In this document: one piece after another, positions 42,318-50,737 of the stretch
How positions within the stretch are numbered: position 1 is the first letter of the stretch
How the letters are laid out: each line of letters opens with the position of its first letter
DNA from: an uncultured Altererythrobacter sp.
GTDB lineage: Bacteria; Pseudomonadota; Alphaproteobacteria; Sphingomonadales; Sphingomonadaceae
Reading direction: 5' to 3'
DNA: 64,000 bases
Assembly (NCBI GenBank): GCA_913055875.1
Contig: CAJXJY010000001.1
Span: forward strand, 1-64,000
Position numbers and translations under genes: made by a program
Notes under the pieces: model-generated
The model's database searches: none
What the model was told of the DNA's origin: nothing
The model's input: the letters and a program-made list of their open reading frames with translations, nothing else

Positions 42318-43681
42318 TCCGCGGCGGTTACGACATCGTGCTCGCGATCTTCATCGCTCTGTGCCTGCTGATGGGCGGGGCGAGCGGCGCCGGGTTGCTG
42401 GTCAATTTCCTGCTTCAGGTGCTGGCGCTAGCCATGCTGGTGGTCGGGTTCTGTACCGCAAACGGCGCGCCGACCGGCACCCGGCAGCCGCTGCTGTGGT
42501 GGGCAGCAGTGCTGCTCGTGCTCGTTGCGGCCCTGCAATTCCTGCCGCTTCCGGCTTCGCTATGGCCGGCCCTGCCAGGCCGGTCGACGATCGCCGAAGG
42601 TTTCGACCTGATGGGGCAATCGCGCCCGTGGCTCGGTCTTTCGCTCGCACCGTATGACAGCCTGGCCTCGCTGATGTGGTTGCTGCCGGCGGTCGCCGTC
42701 GTCTACGTCGCGACCAAACTGCTCGATTTCAGGGCGGAACGGGTCGCGATCGCGGTTTGCATGATCGCCGTCGCCTCGGTTCCGCTCGGTGCGATGCAGG
42801 TCCTGCACGGGGCCGACTCGGGCTGGTACCTCTATCAGCGGAGCGGCTTCGGACAGGGGGCGGGCTTCTTCGCCAACGGCAACCACCAGGCGACCTTCCT
42901 GCTTGTCGCGATCGCCCTGCTGGCGGCATTGTATGCGAGCTACGCCAAACGCGACGAAGCCGCAGTGCCGGCGGCGCGCCTCGGGTTCGCGGCGGTACTG
43001 CTGGTGCTCGTATGCGGCGTGCTGCTGACCGGCTCGATGGCAGGGGTCGGGTTGCTGCTGGTCGTGTTGCCAGCGAGCTACGTGCTGATGACCCCGCGTA
43101 TCGCACTGCCCGGCCCGTGGGTCCTGTTCGCGGCGGGGCTGGCCGGTGTCGTGCTGGTTATCGCGCTTGCCAATTCGGGCTTGCAGCAAACCGGATCGGC
43201 GCTCGAAGCGACCGGCCCGATGTCGCGTCAGGGCATCGCCGCAACGACGCTCGAAGCGGGCTGGGCCTTCTTCCCGTTCGGGTCGGGGATCGGCACCTTC
43301 GGCGATGTCTACCGCATGTTCGAAGACCCGTCGCAGGTGACCACCACCTACATCAATCACGCGCATAACGACTATCTCGAACTGCTCCTCGAAACCGGCG
43401 TACTCGGCATGATCGCGGTGGTGCTGTTCCTCGCCTGGTGGGTGCGGCGTTCGCTCGCGCTGTGGACCGGCGACCGCAAGAATTTCTACGGCCTCGCAGG
43501 ATCGCTCGCGACCGGTATCGTGCTGGTTCACTCGCTGGTCGACTATCCGCTGCGCACTGCTGCGGTGGGCGCGCTGTTCGCGCTCTCCATCGCGTTGATG
43601 GCGCGCAGCACCGCATTGTGGACGCGGTCTAAGCGATCGAAGCGGACCAACCGGACCAAGAAAAAGAAGATAACGCTGTGA
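42314..43681 (+). CDS. O-antigen ligase / Wzy-family polymerase
   Basis: 455 residues, around twelve membrane helices. Family signature of PF04932: the large periplasmic loop, then INHAHNDYLELLLETGVLGM near residue 355 and the final helices. These proteins either polymerise repeat units (Wzy) or attach a glycan to lipid A or protein. Two EpsG-like polymerases are also in the locus, so this copy may be the ligase or act on a second glycan. The basic tail (RSKRSKRTNRTKKKK) is cytoplasmic. Coupled to the previous gene by ATGA. Confidence 0.85.
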   Translation: MIRGGYDIVLAIFIALCLLMGGASGAGLLVNFLLQVLALAMLVVGFCTANGAPTGTRQPLLWWAAVLLVLVAALQFLPLPASLWPALPGRSTIAEGFDLMGQSRPWLGLSLAPYDSLASLMWLLPAVAVVYVATKLLDFRAERVAIAVCMIAVASVPLGAMQVLHGADSGWYLYQRSGFGQGAGFFANGNHQATFLLVAIALLAALYASYAKRDEAAVPAARLGFAAVLLVLVCGVLLTGSMAGVGLLLVVLPASYVLMTPRIALPGPWVLFAAGLAGVVLVIALANSGLQQTGSALEATGPMSRQGIAATTLEAGWAFFPFGSGIGTFGDVYRMFEDPSQVTTTYINHAHNDYLELLLETGVLGMIAVVLFLAWWVRRSLALWTGDRKNFYGLAGSLATGIVLVHSLVDYPLRTAAVGALFALSIALMARSTALWTRSKRSKRTNRTKKKKITL

Positions 43682-43685
43682 TGCC

Positions 43686-44240
43686 ATGGCGAAGCGGCTG
43701 TTCGACCTCGCCTTTGCGCTAGCGCTGCTTCCGGTCGCGATCCCGGTCCTTGCCGTGGCGGCGGTTGCAGTCGTGCTGGACTCGCCGGGGCCGGCCTTCT
43801 TCCGGCAGGAGCGCGTGGGCCGCCATCGCCGGGCATTCACGCTGATCAAGATTCGCACGATGAGCGCCGGCACCAGACAGGCGGCCTCGCACGAGGTCGG
43901 CGCGGCGCAGATCACGCGTGTCGGCGCTTTCCTGCGCAAGACCAAGATCGACGAACTGCCGCAGATTTTCTCCGTGTTGCTCGGCCATATGAGCTTCGTC
44001 GGCCCGCGGCCGTGCCTGCCGGTGCAGGAGGAGCTGGTCGAAGAACGCAGCAAACGCGGCGTCTATGCCGTGCGGCCGGGCATCACCGGACCGGCCCAGA
44101 TCGCCGGTATCGACATGTCGACTCCGGTCAGGCTGGCCGAAACGGATGCCGCCTACGTCGCCGACCGCAGCTTTTTCGGCGATCTCGAGCTGATCCTGCG
44201 AACCGCACTCGGCGGCGGATCGGGCGACGCCGCGCGCTAG
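43686..44240 (+). CDS. Initiating sugar-phosphate transferase, PglC/WcaJ-like
   Basis: 184 residues. The minimal monotopic phosphoglycosyltransferase: RLFDLAFALALLPVAIPVLA (re-entrant membrane helix), GPAFFRQERVGRHRRAFTLIKIRTM with the catalytic Asp-Glu-like region (the family motif around TKIDELPQ), and FVGPRPCLPVQ, PGITGPAQ. It transfers a sugar phosphate to undecaprenyl phosphate, beginning the repeat unit. At this size it is PglC-like and lacks the N-terminal domains of WbaP. Ends by overlapping the stop codon of the convergent SDR gene. Confidence 0.9.
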   Translation: MAKRLFDLAFALALLPVAIPVLAVAAVAVVLDSPGPAFFRQERVGRHRRAFTLIKIRTMSAGTRQAASHEVGAAQITRVGAFLRKTKIDELPQIFSVLLGHMSFVGPRPCLPVQEELVEERSKRGVYAVRPGITGPAQIAGIDMSTPVRLAETDAAYVADRSFFGDLELILRTALGGGSGDAAR

Positions 44241-45127
44241 TCGCGCAGATAGCCGAGGTTAGCGACCAGATCGGTCGAAGGATGCCAGCCGGTCAACTCG
44301 CGCAATTTCGCGTCGTCGGCGCATTCGAGAGACGAGAAGATTGCCTCCGCGCCCGCACGCTTGCCGAGCAAGGCCGCCGGAAGTGCGAGCGCCGCCGAAG
44401 GCATGGGGAGCAGTAGCGGCGTCTTGCCGGTCGCAGCGGCGATCGCGCGCGCTAGATCCGCCGTCGATACCGCCGTGTCGCTTGGCTCCCACACGTGCTC
44501 CGATGCGGCCCGGAACGAGGCGCCGTCGGCCTTCGCGAGGGCCACGACCAAAGCGGCGAGATTGTCACGCGAGAGGTAGGCCCGTTTTGCTCTCGCCAGA
44601 CCGAAGGGAAGCGGCCAGCCGCGCCGGACCAGCTTCGTCACAAGCGCGAACCCGCCCTTGCCGCCGGGTCCGTAGACCGGCGGCAGGCGCAGGACGACGG
44701 TATCGACGCCCGGAGTATCGGCGAAGATGCGTTCCGCCTCGCGCTTGCCCGCCCCGTAGTCGCTGGCCTGCCCGCGCTCGTCGAACGTCGCGTAGATCGA
44801 GCTGGCGAAAACGACGCGCGGGACGCTCTCGTCTACCGCCGCCCGGACAAGCGAGCGCGCGAGCGTTGCCGAACCGCTGTCCGCCTCGGCGCGTTCGGGA
44901 TTGTCGGCCAGATGGACGATCAGGTCGGCATCGCTGCACGCCTGCCGCAGACCTTCAGGGTCTTCCGCGAGTCCCGCCAGCCGGCAAACCTCGGCGTCCT
45001 CCGGAAGCGAGCCGGGGACCGGCTGCGAACGGACGATGGCGCGGACGCGGAAGCCGGCATCGTCGAGCGCCTGCACCACGCCACGGCCGATGAAGCCGCT
45101 CGCTCCGGTGACCGCAACGCGCATCAT
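44237..45127 (-). CDS. NAD-dependent nucleotide-sugar epimerase/reductase
   Basis: 296 residues. VAVTGASGFIGRGVVQAL opens the extended SDR fold, VFASSIYATFDERG is the Ser-containing strand, and DYGAGKREAERIFAD has the Tyr-x3-Lys pair. The size and the pairing with a glycosyltransferase and PglC-like gene resemble WbpV/WbjF- or Gne-type epimerases and reductases that finish a 4-keto sugar, perhaps the product of the PglF-like dehydratase at 20202 (inference). ATG at 45127 overlaps the stop of the upstream glycosyltransferase; 45124 is an equally close second ATG. Confidence 0.83.
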   Translation of the reverse strand: MMRVAVTGASGFIGRGVVQALDDAGFRVRAIVRSQPVPGSLPEDAEVCRLAGLAEDPEGLRQACSDADLIVHLADNPERAEADSGSATLARSLVRAAVDESVPRVVFASSIYATFDERGQASDYGAGKREAERIFADTPGVDTVVLRLPPVYGPGGKGGFALVTKLVRRGWPLPFGLARAKRAYLSRDNLAALVVALAKADGASFRAASEHVWEPSDTAVSTADLARAIAAATGKTPLLLPMPSAALALPAALLGKRAGAEAIFSSLECADDAKLRELTGWHPSTDLVANLGYLRD

Positions 45128-46245
45128 GTCCGCAACGCCTTGCGGTACAGGTCGAGATGCTGCGCAACGATCGCTTCGATGGCATAGTGTTCTTCGGCCA
45201 ATTTCCGGCCCGCCGCGCCGAAAGCGAGGCGCTTCGCCTTGTCCTCGGTCAATTCCCGCATTCCCGCAGCAAGGCTGTGCGGATCGCGGGGCGCGACGAG
45301 CAGGCCGGTTTCCCCCGGAACGATCGCATCGCGGCAGCCGGTCACGTCGTTGGTCACCACCGCCCGGCCAGCCGCCGCGGCATCGACAAGCGTCTTGGGA
45401 AATCCTTCGTTGTGCGACGGCAAGACGACGATGTCGGCTTCTTTCAGCGCTGCAGCGATGTCCGCGCGATACCCGACCCAGCGAACCACTCCGTCGGCAT
45501 CCCATGCGCGTAGCTGCGCTTCGGGAATGCTCGCCGGATTGGCCGGATCGGGATCGCCCGCGAGCACGAATTCCGCCTCGATCCCCTGCTCTTGCAGGAG
45601 CTTCGCCGCCTCCACGAATTCGGCGACGCCCTTGGCGTAGAGCATGCGCGCGGGCAGGATCAGGCGGGGCACGGCATTGTCGGCGGGCGCCGGGTCGAAA
45701 TCGGCCAAGTCGGTGCCCGCACCACGCATCAGGGTCGGTTCCTCGTGGAGCGCACCGGCCTCGCGAAACAGCGCCAGGTTGTCGCGGTTCTGGAAGATCG
45801 GGAACAGGCCGGGCCGGTTCATGGCCATGCGATAGCCGAGCAGGGCGATCCTGCGCAGCAGGCGGGCCTTCGCGCCCTCGTCGATGAACACATGCCCCAG
45901 ACCCGACACCGCCGCGACGGCAGGCACCTTGCGCCGCCGCGAAACGAGGCCGCCGTAAATAATCGGCTTCGAAGTGATCAGATGCGCCAGGTCGGGTCGG
46001 AAACGGGCGAACAGCCGATCGAGCGCGTGCAGCGCCTTCACCTCGCCGAGAGGCCCGATCTTGCCTCGACCGAGCGGCAGGCCGATATGGCGCAGTCCCG
46101 CTTCCGCGATCCTGCCCGCCCCGGCATCGTTCGGACAGGCAACCGCAACATCGTACCCTTCGGCCTGCGCCGCCACCGCGATCGGCAGGCGGTGCGAGCA
46201 GAAGAAGCCGGCATCGTTGACGATATAGAGGAGCCGCTCAGCCAT
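45124..46245 (-). CDS. Glycosyltransferase, GT4 family (WbaZ/PglA-like)
   Basis: 373 residues. LLYIVNDAGFFCSHRLPIAVAA, HLITSKPIIYGGLVSRR and VSGLGHVFID are the acceptor half typical of PglA/WbpX-type transferases that add the second sugar to an undecaprenyl-linked amino sugar. The donor half has LILPARMLYAKGVAEFVEAA, FVLAGDPDPANP and PSHNEGFPKTLVDAAAAGR. Together with the SDR downstream and the PglC-like transferase it forms a coherent starting module. The minus-strand unit is bounded on the right by the repeat at 46287. Confidence 0.87.
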   Translation of the reverse strand: MAERLLYIVNDAGFFCSHRLPIAVAAQAEGYDVAVACPNDAGAGRIAEAGLRHIGLPLGRGKIGPLGEVKALHALDRLFARFRPDLAHLITSKPIIYGGLVSRRRKVPAVAAVSGLGHVFIDEGAKARLLRRIALLGYRMAMNRPGLFPIFQNRDNLALFREAGALHEEPTLMRGAGTDLADFDPAPADNAVPRLILPARMLYAKGVAEFVEAAKLLQEQGIEAEFVLAGDPDPANPASIPEAQLRAWDADGVVRWVGYRADIAAALKEADIVVLPSHNEGFPKTLVDAAAAGRAVVTNDVTGCRDAIVPGETGLLVAPRDPHSLAAGMRELTEDKAKRLAFGAAGRKLAEEHYAIEAIVAQHLDLYRKALRT

Positions 46246-46286
46246 GCGCGGCGAGCGTTAGGCAATTGCGCGGCACGGCACTAGGG

Positions 46287-46456
46287 TTGTTTTCCGGCGG
46301 CGATGATAAGTCTTGCTGCTTGGCCAGCATCTGACCGCCGGGAGCGGCACCGGCCCACGCCCCCACCCGGCCACCCCGACTATAGTAACCTATGGGTGGC
46401 CGGGTGGGGGCGTGGGCCGGTGCCGCAAGGGCCAGACGGAGGTCTGGCCCGCACGC
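46287..46456. repeat. Modular inverted-repeat element, copy 2 (complete)
   Basis: Three modules in a row. Module C is in reverse orientation (ttttccggcgg ... ccgccggga). Module B is a perfect 33-base-pair inverted repeat (arms 46344-46376 and 46394-46426, opening gcggcaccggcccacgcc) around a 17-base loop. Module A is a short hairpin (gggccagac / gtctggccc). The element fills most of the space between the glycosyltransferase gene and wecC, both on the minus strand. Confidence 0.85.
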
Positions 46457-46478
46457 TACCAATACTCCAGGCAAGAAA

Positions 46479-47780
46479 TCAACCGGCGAGGCGCAACCCC
46501 GCTGCTCGCGGCGGGGCGCCGATATCCGGCCAGATCCCGCGCGTGTCGTAGACCAGCGCGCGAGCGCGTTCCTCGAACGGAACCGCCTTGAACACGTCGT
46601 GATCGACCAGCACCACGAGGATGCCGCAATTCTCCAGCGCGTAGTCGAGGTCGACCAGTTCCGCACCGGTCCCCTCGAACTCGCGCGGCAGCTCTGCGGC
46701 ATAGGGCTCGACGATCTTGATCCGCTCGCCATGTTTGCGCGCCAACGTTGCGGCGACGAAGCGCGCGGGGCTCTCGCGAAAATCGTCGATATTGGCCTTG
46801 AATGCGAGGCCGAGACAAGCGGCCGGCACGCCCGGATTTTCGGCTACGAAAGCCTCGGCGCGCGCGACGACATGGTGCATCTTGGCGTCGTTGACCTCAC
46901 GCCCGGTGCGGATCAGCGGCGAGGCGTCGGGCGCGCCGTGGATGATGAACCACGGATCGACCGCGATGCAGTGTCCGCCCACGCCCGGCCCGGGCTGGAG
47001 GATGTTCACGCGCGGATGGCGGTTGGCGAGCCTGATCACCTCCCACACGTCGAGGCCCATCGCGTCGGAGATGATCGACAATTCGTTGGCGAAGGCGATG
47101 TTGACGTCGCGATAGGCGTTCTCGACCAGCTTGGTCATTTCGGCGCTCTTCGCATCGGTGGTGACACAGGCGCCGCGCACGAAGCGCTTGTAGAAGGCCA
47201 GCGCCTTCCTCGCACAGCGCGGCGTGATGCCTCCGATCGAGCGGTCGTTGTGAGTCAGTTCCTCGAGGATGCGGCCGGGCAGCACGCGCTCGGGGCAATA
47301 GGCGATCGCGATATCGGGCGTCTCTTCGGTCTTGCCCGGAAGCTTGAGATCGGGGCGCAGGCCCGCGATCAGATCGCGCATCGCCCCGGTCGTGCCGACC
47401 GGCGAGGTCGATTCGAGGATGATGCAATCGCCCTGCTTCAGCACGCCGGCGACCTCGGTCGCGGCGGCCATGACGTAAGACGTATCGGGTGTATGCTGCC
47501 CGTCCTTCTCGAACGGTGTCGGCACCGCGATCACGAACACGTCGGCGGGTGCAACCTGGGTCGAGGCCCTGAGCATCCCGCGCTGGACCACGCCGCGCAC
47601 CAACCCGTCGAGATCGACCTCTTCGATGTGGATTTCGCCGCGGTTGATCGTTTCGACGACTCGCTCCGATACGTCGATCCCGGTTACCGGGCAATCGGCG
47701 CGCGCGATGATCGCGGCGGTGGGGAGCCCGATATAGCCGAGCCCGATGACGCAGACATGCGGTTTGGTGTCGCGCTGCAT
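46479..47780 (-). CDS. wecC: UDP-N-acetyl-D-mannosaminuronate dehydrogenase
   Basis: 433 residues. VCVIGLGYIGLPTAAIIAR Rossmann start, VPTPFEKDGQHTPD, STSPVGTTG, the catalytic Cys at about 271 in GVGGHCIAVDPW, and GLAFKANIDDFRESPA. These fit WecC, which oxidises UDP-ManNAc to UDP-ManNAcA. The WecB-like epimerase gene lies upstream (74 bases), the usual pair for ManNAcA synthesis. The start at 47780 (MQRDTKPH) is the first codon with family-like sequence after it. A second UDP-HexNAc dehydrogenase is at 17698, so two different aminouronic acids may be made. Confidence 0.92.
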   Translation of the reverse strand: MQRDTKPHVCVIGLGYIGLPTAAIIARADCPVTGIDVSERVVETINRGEIHIEEVDLDGLVRGVVQRGMLRASTQVAPADVFVIAVPTPFEKDGQHTPDTSYVMAAATEVAGVLKQGDCIILESTSPVGTTGAMRDLIAGLRPDLKLPGKTEETPDIAIAYCPERVLPGRILEELTHNDRSIGGITPRCARKALAFYKRFVRGACVTTDAKSAEMTKLVENAYRDVNIAFANELSIISDAMGLDVWEVIRLANRHPRVNILQPGPGVGGHCIAVDPWFIIHGAPDASPLIRTGREVNDAKMHHVVARAEAFVAENPGVPAACLGLAFKANIDDFRESPARFVAATLARKHGERIKIVEPYAAELPREFEGTGAELVDLDYALENCGILVVLVDHDVFKAVPFEERARALVYDTRGIWPDIGAPPRAAGLRLAG

Positions 47781-47853
47781 GGATATCCTGTCCGTTATTC
47801 GAGGCAGGACTGTTAGGGAGAAGTGGTAAACATCCGGGTAACGGATGCCCGCT

Positions 47854-48975
47854 TCAGCGCGCGAGCAGTTCGACGATACGCTTCGCCGCCCTGCCGTCGC
47901 CGAACGGGTTGTGCGCCCGCGCCATGGCGGCGTAGGCCATCTCGTCGTCGAGCAGGCGTTCGGTCTCGGCGACGATACGATCGGCATCGGTGCCGACCAG
48001 TTTCGCCGTGCCGGCCTCGACGCCCTCGGGCCGTTCGGTGGTTTCGCGCATCACCAGCACCGGCTTGCCGAGCGCAGGCGCTTCTTCCTGCACGCCGCCG
48101 CTGTCGGTCAGCATGAGGTACGCAATATCGAGCAGCCGCGCGAAATGCGGATAGTCCAGCGGTTCGATCAGCGCGACATTGTCCAGCCCGGCCAGTTCCT
48201 CGTTCATCACCGCGCGGACATTGGGATTGAGATGCACGGGGAAGATAACCGCAACGTCATCTCGAACAGCAATGCGTTTAACCGCATCGGCGATGGCTCG
48301 CATGCCGTCGCCGAAATTTTCGCGCCGGTGGCTGGTCATACCGACGATCCGCCTCCCTTCGAAGCGCTGCTCGAGCGAGGTCAGGCCCTGCGCCAGTTCG
48401 GGCCGCGCCTCGATCCGGTCGGTGATCCAATGCAGCGCATCGATGACGGTATTGCCGGTGACGTGGATCGCCGCCGGGTCGATATTCTCGCGCCGCAACG
48501 CCTCGGCCGCGGTTTCGGTCGGCGCGAAATGCAGCGCGGCGAAGCTGCCGATTATCCTGCGGTTGACCTCCTCGGGCCAGGGATGGTGGATATCGCCCGA
48601 ACGCAGCCCCGCCTCGACATGCGCGACCGGGATCTTGCGGTAGTAGGCCGCAAGCGCGCCGCTCATGGCGGTCGCGGTATCGCCTTGCACGACGACGAAA
48701 TCGGGCCGCTCCTCGTCGAGCACCTTTCCGATCCCGGTCAGCAGGCCGGCGGTCAGCGCGTCGAGCGTCTGGTCGGGGTGCATCAGGTCGAGATCATGGT
48801 GCGGAACCAGCCCGGCGATTTCGAGCACCTGGTCGAGCATGCCGCGATGCTGGCCCGACACGCAGACGCGCGAGACGAATCGCTCGTCCGCCTCGAGCGC
48901 ATGCACCAGCGGGAACAGCTTGATCGCCTCCGGGCGCGTGCCGAAGACGGTCAGGATTGTGCGCGGCTTGCTCAT
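47854..48975 (-). CDS. wecB: UDP-N-acetylglucosamine 2-epimerase (non-hydrolysing)
   Basis: 373 residues. GTRPEAIKLFPLVHALEAD at the start, VQGDTATAMSGALAAYY, AHVEAGLRSGD, PEEVNRRI, and in the second half TSHRRENFGDG, LTDSGGVQEEAPALGKPVL. This is the GT-B-like non-hydrolysing epimerase that equilibrates UDP-GlcNAc and UDP-ManNAc. It supplies the wecC product just downstream. The family is shared with hydrolysing NeuC enzymes; the HRRENFGDG and SGGVQEE forms fit WecB. Confidence 0.94.
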   Translation of the reverse strand: MSKPRTILTVFGTRPEAIKLFPLVHALEADERFVSRVCVSGQHRGMLDQVLEIAGLVPHHDLDLMHPDQTLDALTAGLLTGIGKVLDEERPDFVVVQGDTATAMSGALAAYYRKIPVAHVEAGLRSGDIHHPWPEEVNRRIIGSFAALHFAPTETAAEALRRENIDPAAIHVTGNTVIDALHWITDRIEARPELAQGLTSLEQRFEGRRIVGMTSHRRENFGDGMRAIADAVKRIAVRDDVAVIFPVHLNPNVRAVMNEELAGLDNVALIEPLDYPHFARLLDIAYLMLTDSGGVQEEAPALGKPVLVMRETTERPEGVEAGTAKLVGTDADRIVAETERLLDDEMAYAAMARAHNPFGDGRAAKRIVELLAR

Positions 48976-49025
48976 TCGCAGCCGGTTAGCGCAATTTGGT
49001 TAAGCGCGCTTCAACCGTGCCGGGT

Positions 49026-49640
49026 TCAGCGCTCGGGCGAATCCATGATCGGCTCGGCGTCCTCGCTCGGAGCGACGCTATCGCCCGTTTCGACCGCCAC
49101 CGACTGTTCGTCGGGCAGTTCGGCCGCGCGTTCGGCTTCGAGCCGCTCCATATACTGCCGCTCGAGCTCCTCGACCCGCGCCTGTTCGTCCGCCGCCTGC
49201 TCGTCGATCAGCGACAGCCTGTCTTCGCGCGCGGCCTGGATCAGCTCGCTGAAGCGGATATTCGAGCCCTCGGCGCGGTCGGCATAGGCCTGCCGGATCA
49301 TCTCCTGCGTGCAGCCGGTGATCCCGCCCGCGCCCGTGGGCGAGCACGACATGGTGCCGAAATTGCCGATCACTTCGAGCCGCTCGACGCGGCGCGTCCA
49401 CGCGGTGTTGGCGGGATCGTCGCTGAACCGCAGCGTCGGCGGGATGCGATAGCGCTCGTTCTCGGGCAGCCGCGCGACGACGCAGATTTCGTCCTCGGCG
49501 CAGACCGGCGCTTCGTCTTCGCCATAGACGATCGACATTCGGACATCGTCGCCGAGTTCGGTGGCCACATCGTCCTGGGCGGTGAGCGGCAGCGCGATCG
49601 TGGCGCAGGCAAGGGCGGAAGCGGCGAAAAGGCGTTGCAT
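49026..49640 (-). CDS. Secreted or periplasmic protein of unknown function
   Basis: 204 residues from ATG 49640 (an ATG at 49652 is in frame and adjacent). A classical signal peptide (RLFAASALACATIALPLTAQ) is followed by an acidic domain: EDEICVVARLPENERYRIPP, then TAWTRRVERLEVIGNFGTMSCSPTGAGG with two Cys that may pair, and a C-terminal part with helices rich in Glu/Arg/Ala (EDRLSLIDEQAADEQARVEELE) that looks like a coiled coil. Family: similar proteins seem common in Erythrobacteraceae, but I recognise no domain with known role. Precedes coq7 in the opposite order on the same strand. Confidence 0.72.
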   Translation of the reverse strand: MQRLFAASALACATIALPLTAQDDVATELGDDVRMSIVYGEDEAPVCAEDEICVVARLPENERYRIPPTLRFSDDPANTAWTRRVERLEVIGNFGTMSCSPTGAGGITGCTQEMIRQAYADRAEGSNIRFSELIQAAREDRLSLIDEQAADEQARVEELERQYMERLEAERAAELPDEQSVAVETGDSVAPSEDAEPIMDSPER

Positions 49641-49735
49641 GGCGGTTTCCATTCGATGGCGTGTCGGCGACTTTCTAGCGCCGGTTGCAGTGAACTCTAT
49701 ATGAAGCGCGCCGAAGCCCCAAGCGGTTCCGACCC

Positions 49736-50257
49736 TCACACGCGTTCGGCGAGCTTGATCGCGACCCGGCAGCCGAGCCGGATCGCGCCCGACAGCAGCG
49801 GATAGGCGGGCGCCCGTTCCGCCCCGGCGGCCAGCGCCGCGTCGCGATGCTCGCGCTCGTCCTCGCGAAATTCCTCGATCATGTCCGAAAGCTCGGGGTC
49901 CGAATCGCTCTCGGCCAGCTCGTCGAGCTGCGCCGAATAGTGCCGGTCGATCTCCTCCTCGACCGCGGCGGTACAGGCCATCGCCGCCTCGGGCCCGAGC
50001 AGCGCGGTCGCCGCGCCAAGCGCATAGCCCGCAACCGACCAGAACGGCTGCAGCGCGGTCGGACGCACGCCACGTTCGGCCATCAGCGCGTCGAAGCGCG
50101 CACGATGACCCTCTTCCTGTTCGGCCATGGCCTTGATTTCCGCCGACATCGGGTGCCGGTCGCCCATCACCGCGAGCTGCCCCTGGTAGATGCGCGTCGC
50201 GCCGAATTCCCCGGCCTGGTCGACGCGGATCATCCGTTCGATATCGGGTTTGCTCAT
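49736..50257 (-). CDS. coq7: 3-demethoxyubiquinol 3-hydroxylase
   Basis: 173 residues. Membrane-associated di-iron enzyme of ubiquinone biosynthesis, adding the last ring hydroxyl. Di-iron carboxylate motifs are visible: RVDQAGEFGATRIYQGQL at the start, EQEEGHRARF (E-x2-H), AVEEEIDRHY, and EFREDEREHRDAAL (second E-x2-H). The size is that of bacterial Coq7. It overlaps the upstream dsbB by 4 bases (ATGA), so the two are translationally coupled. Sphingomonads rely on ubiquinone-10, consistent with this gene. Confidence 0.96.
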   Translation of the reverse strand: MSKPDIERMIRVDQAGEFGATRIYQGQLAVMGDRHPMSAEIKAMAEQEEGHRARFDALMAERGVRPTALQPFWSVAGYALGAATALLGPEAAMACTAAVEEEIDRHYSAQLDELAESDSDPELSDMIEEFREDEREHRDAALAAGAERAPAYPLLSGAIRLGCRVAIKLAERV

Positions 50258-50727
50258 GCCTTGTCCTTCGCCAGCAACCGCAGGATGGCGATTCCGCTAA
50301 CGGTCGAGATGAGGAAATTCCACCCGGCCAGCGAAACCTCGAACAGGCTCCACGGGACCGTGTCGCAGCGCACCAGCGGGGCGTTCATGACGTTGTCGAA
50401 TGCGCTGCCCGACCCGCTGCCGAGCGCAGCCGTGCACCCGGTCATGCCCTCCCACCAACCGTACTCGACGCCGGCATGGAACAGGCCGAGCGCGCCGGAG
50501 ACGAGGATTCCCGCGGCTGCGAGCGCAATCCAGACGCGACGCGGCGGCGCGACCGTGGAAAGCAGCGCCAGCGCGAGCGCGGCGAAATGCGGATAGCGCT
50601 GCCACCAGCACATCTCGCACGGATGGAGGCCGAAGCCGTATTCCGCCAGATAGGCACCGCCGAGCAGCACGGCGGGGACGCCGAGCGCGAGACGTTGCGC
50701 GAGTTTGCCGCGTCGGGAGAGCGTCAT
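50254..50727 (-). CDS. dsbB: Disulfide bond formation protein B
   Basis: 157 residues from ATG 50727. Four membrane helices. The quinone-reducing Cys pair HPCEMCWWQRYPH lies in the first periplasmic loop and the second Cys pair (TGCTAALGS and VRCDTVPWS) in the other loop. It reoxidises DsbA with ubiquinone. An upstream extension of the reading frame does not look like the family, and ATG 50727 is near the membrane start. Coupled to coq7; the S41 peptidase gene ends 10 bases upstream. Confidence 0.93.
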   Translation of the reverse strand: MTLSRRGKLAQRLALGVPAVLLGGAYLAEYGFGLHPCEMCWWQRYPHFAALALALLSTVAPPRRVWIALAAAGILVSGALGLFHAGVEYGWWEGMTGCTAALGSGSGSAFDNVMNAPLVRCDTVPWSLFEVSLAGWNFLISTVSGIAILRLLAKDKA

Positions 50728-50737
50728 CGAAGGCCCG

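Noticed and set aside
46287-46456. CRISPR-like or tRNA-like structure
   Set aside because: Hairpins are part of the modular repeat family; no direct repeat with regular spacers and no cloverleaf.
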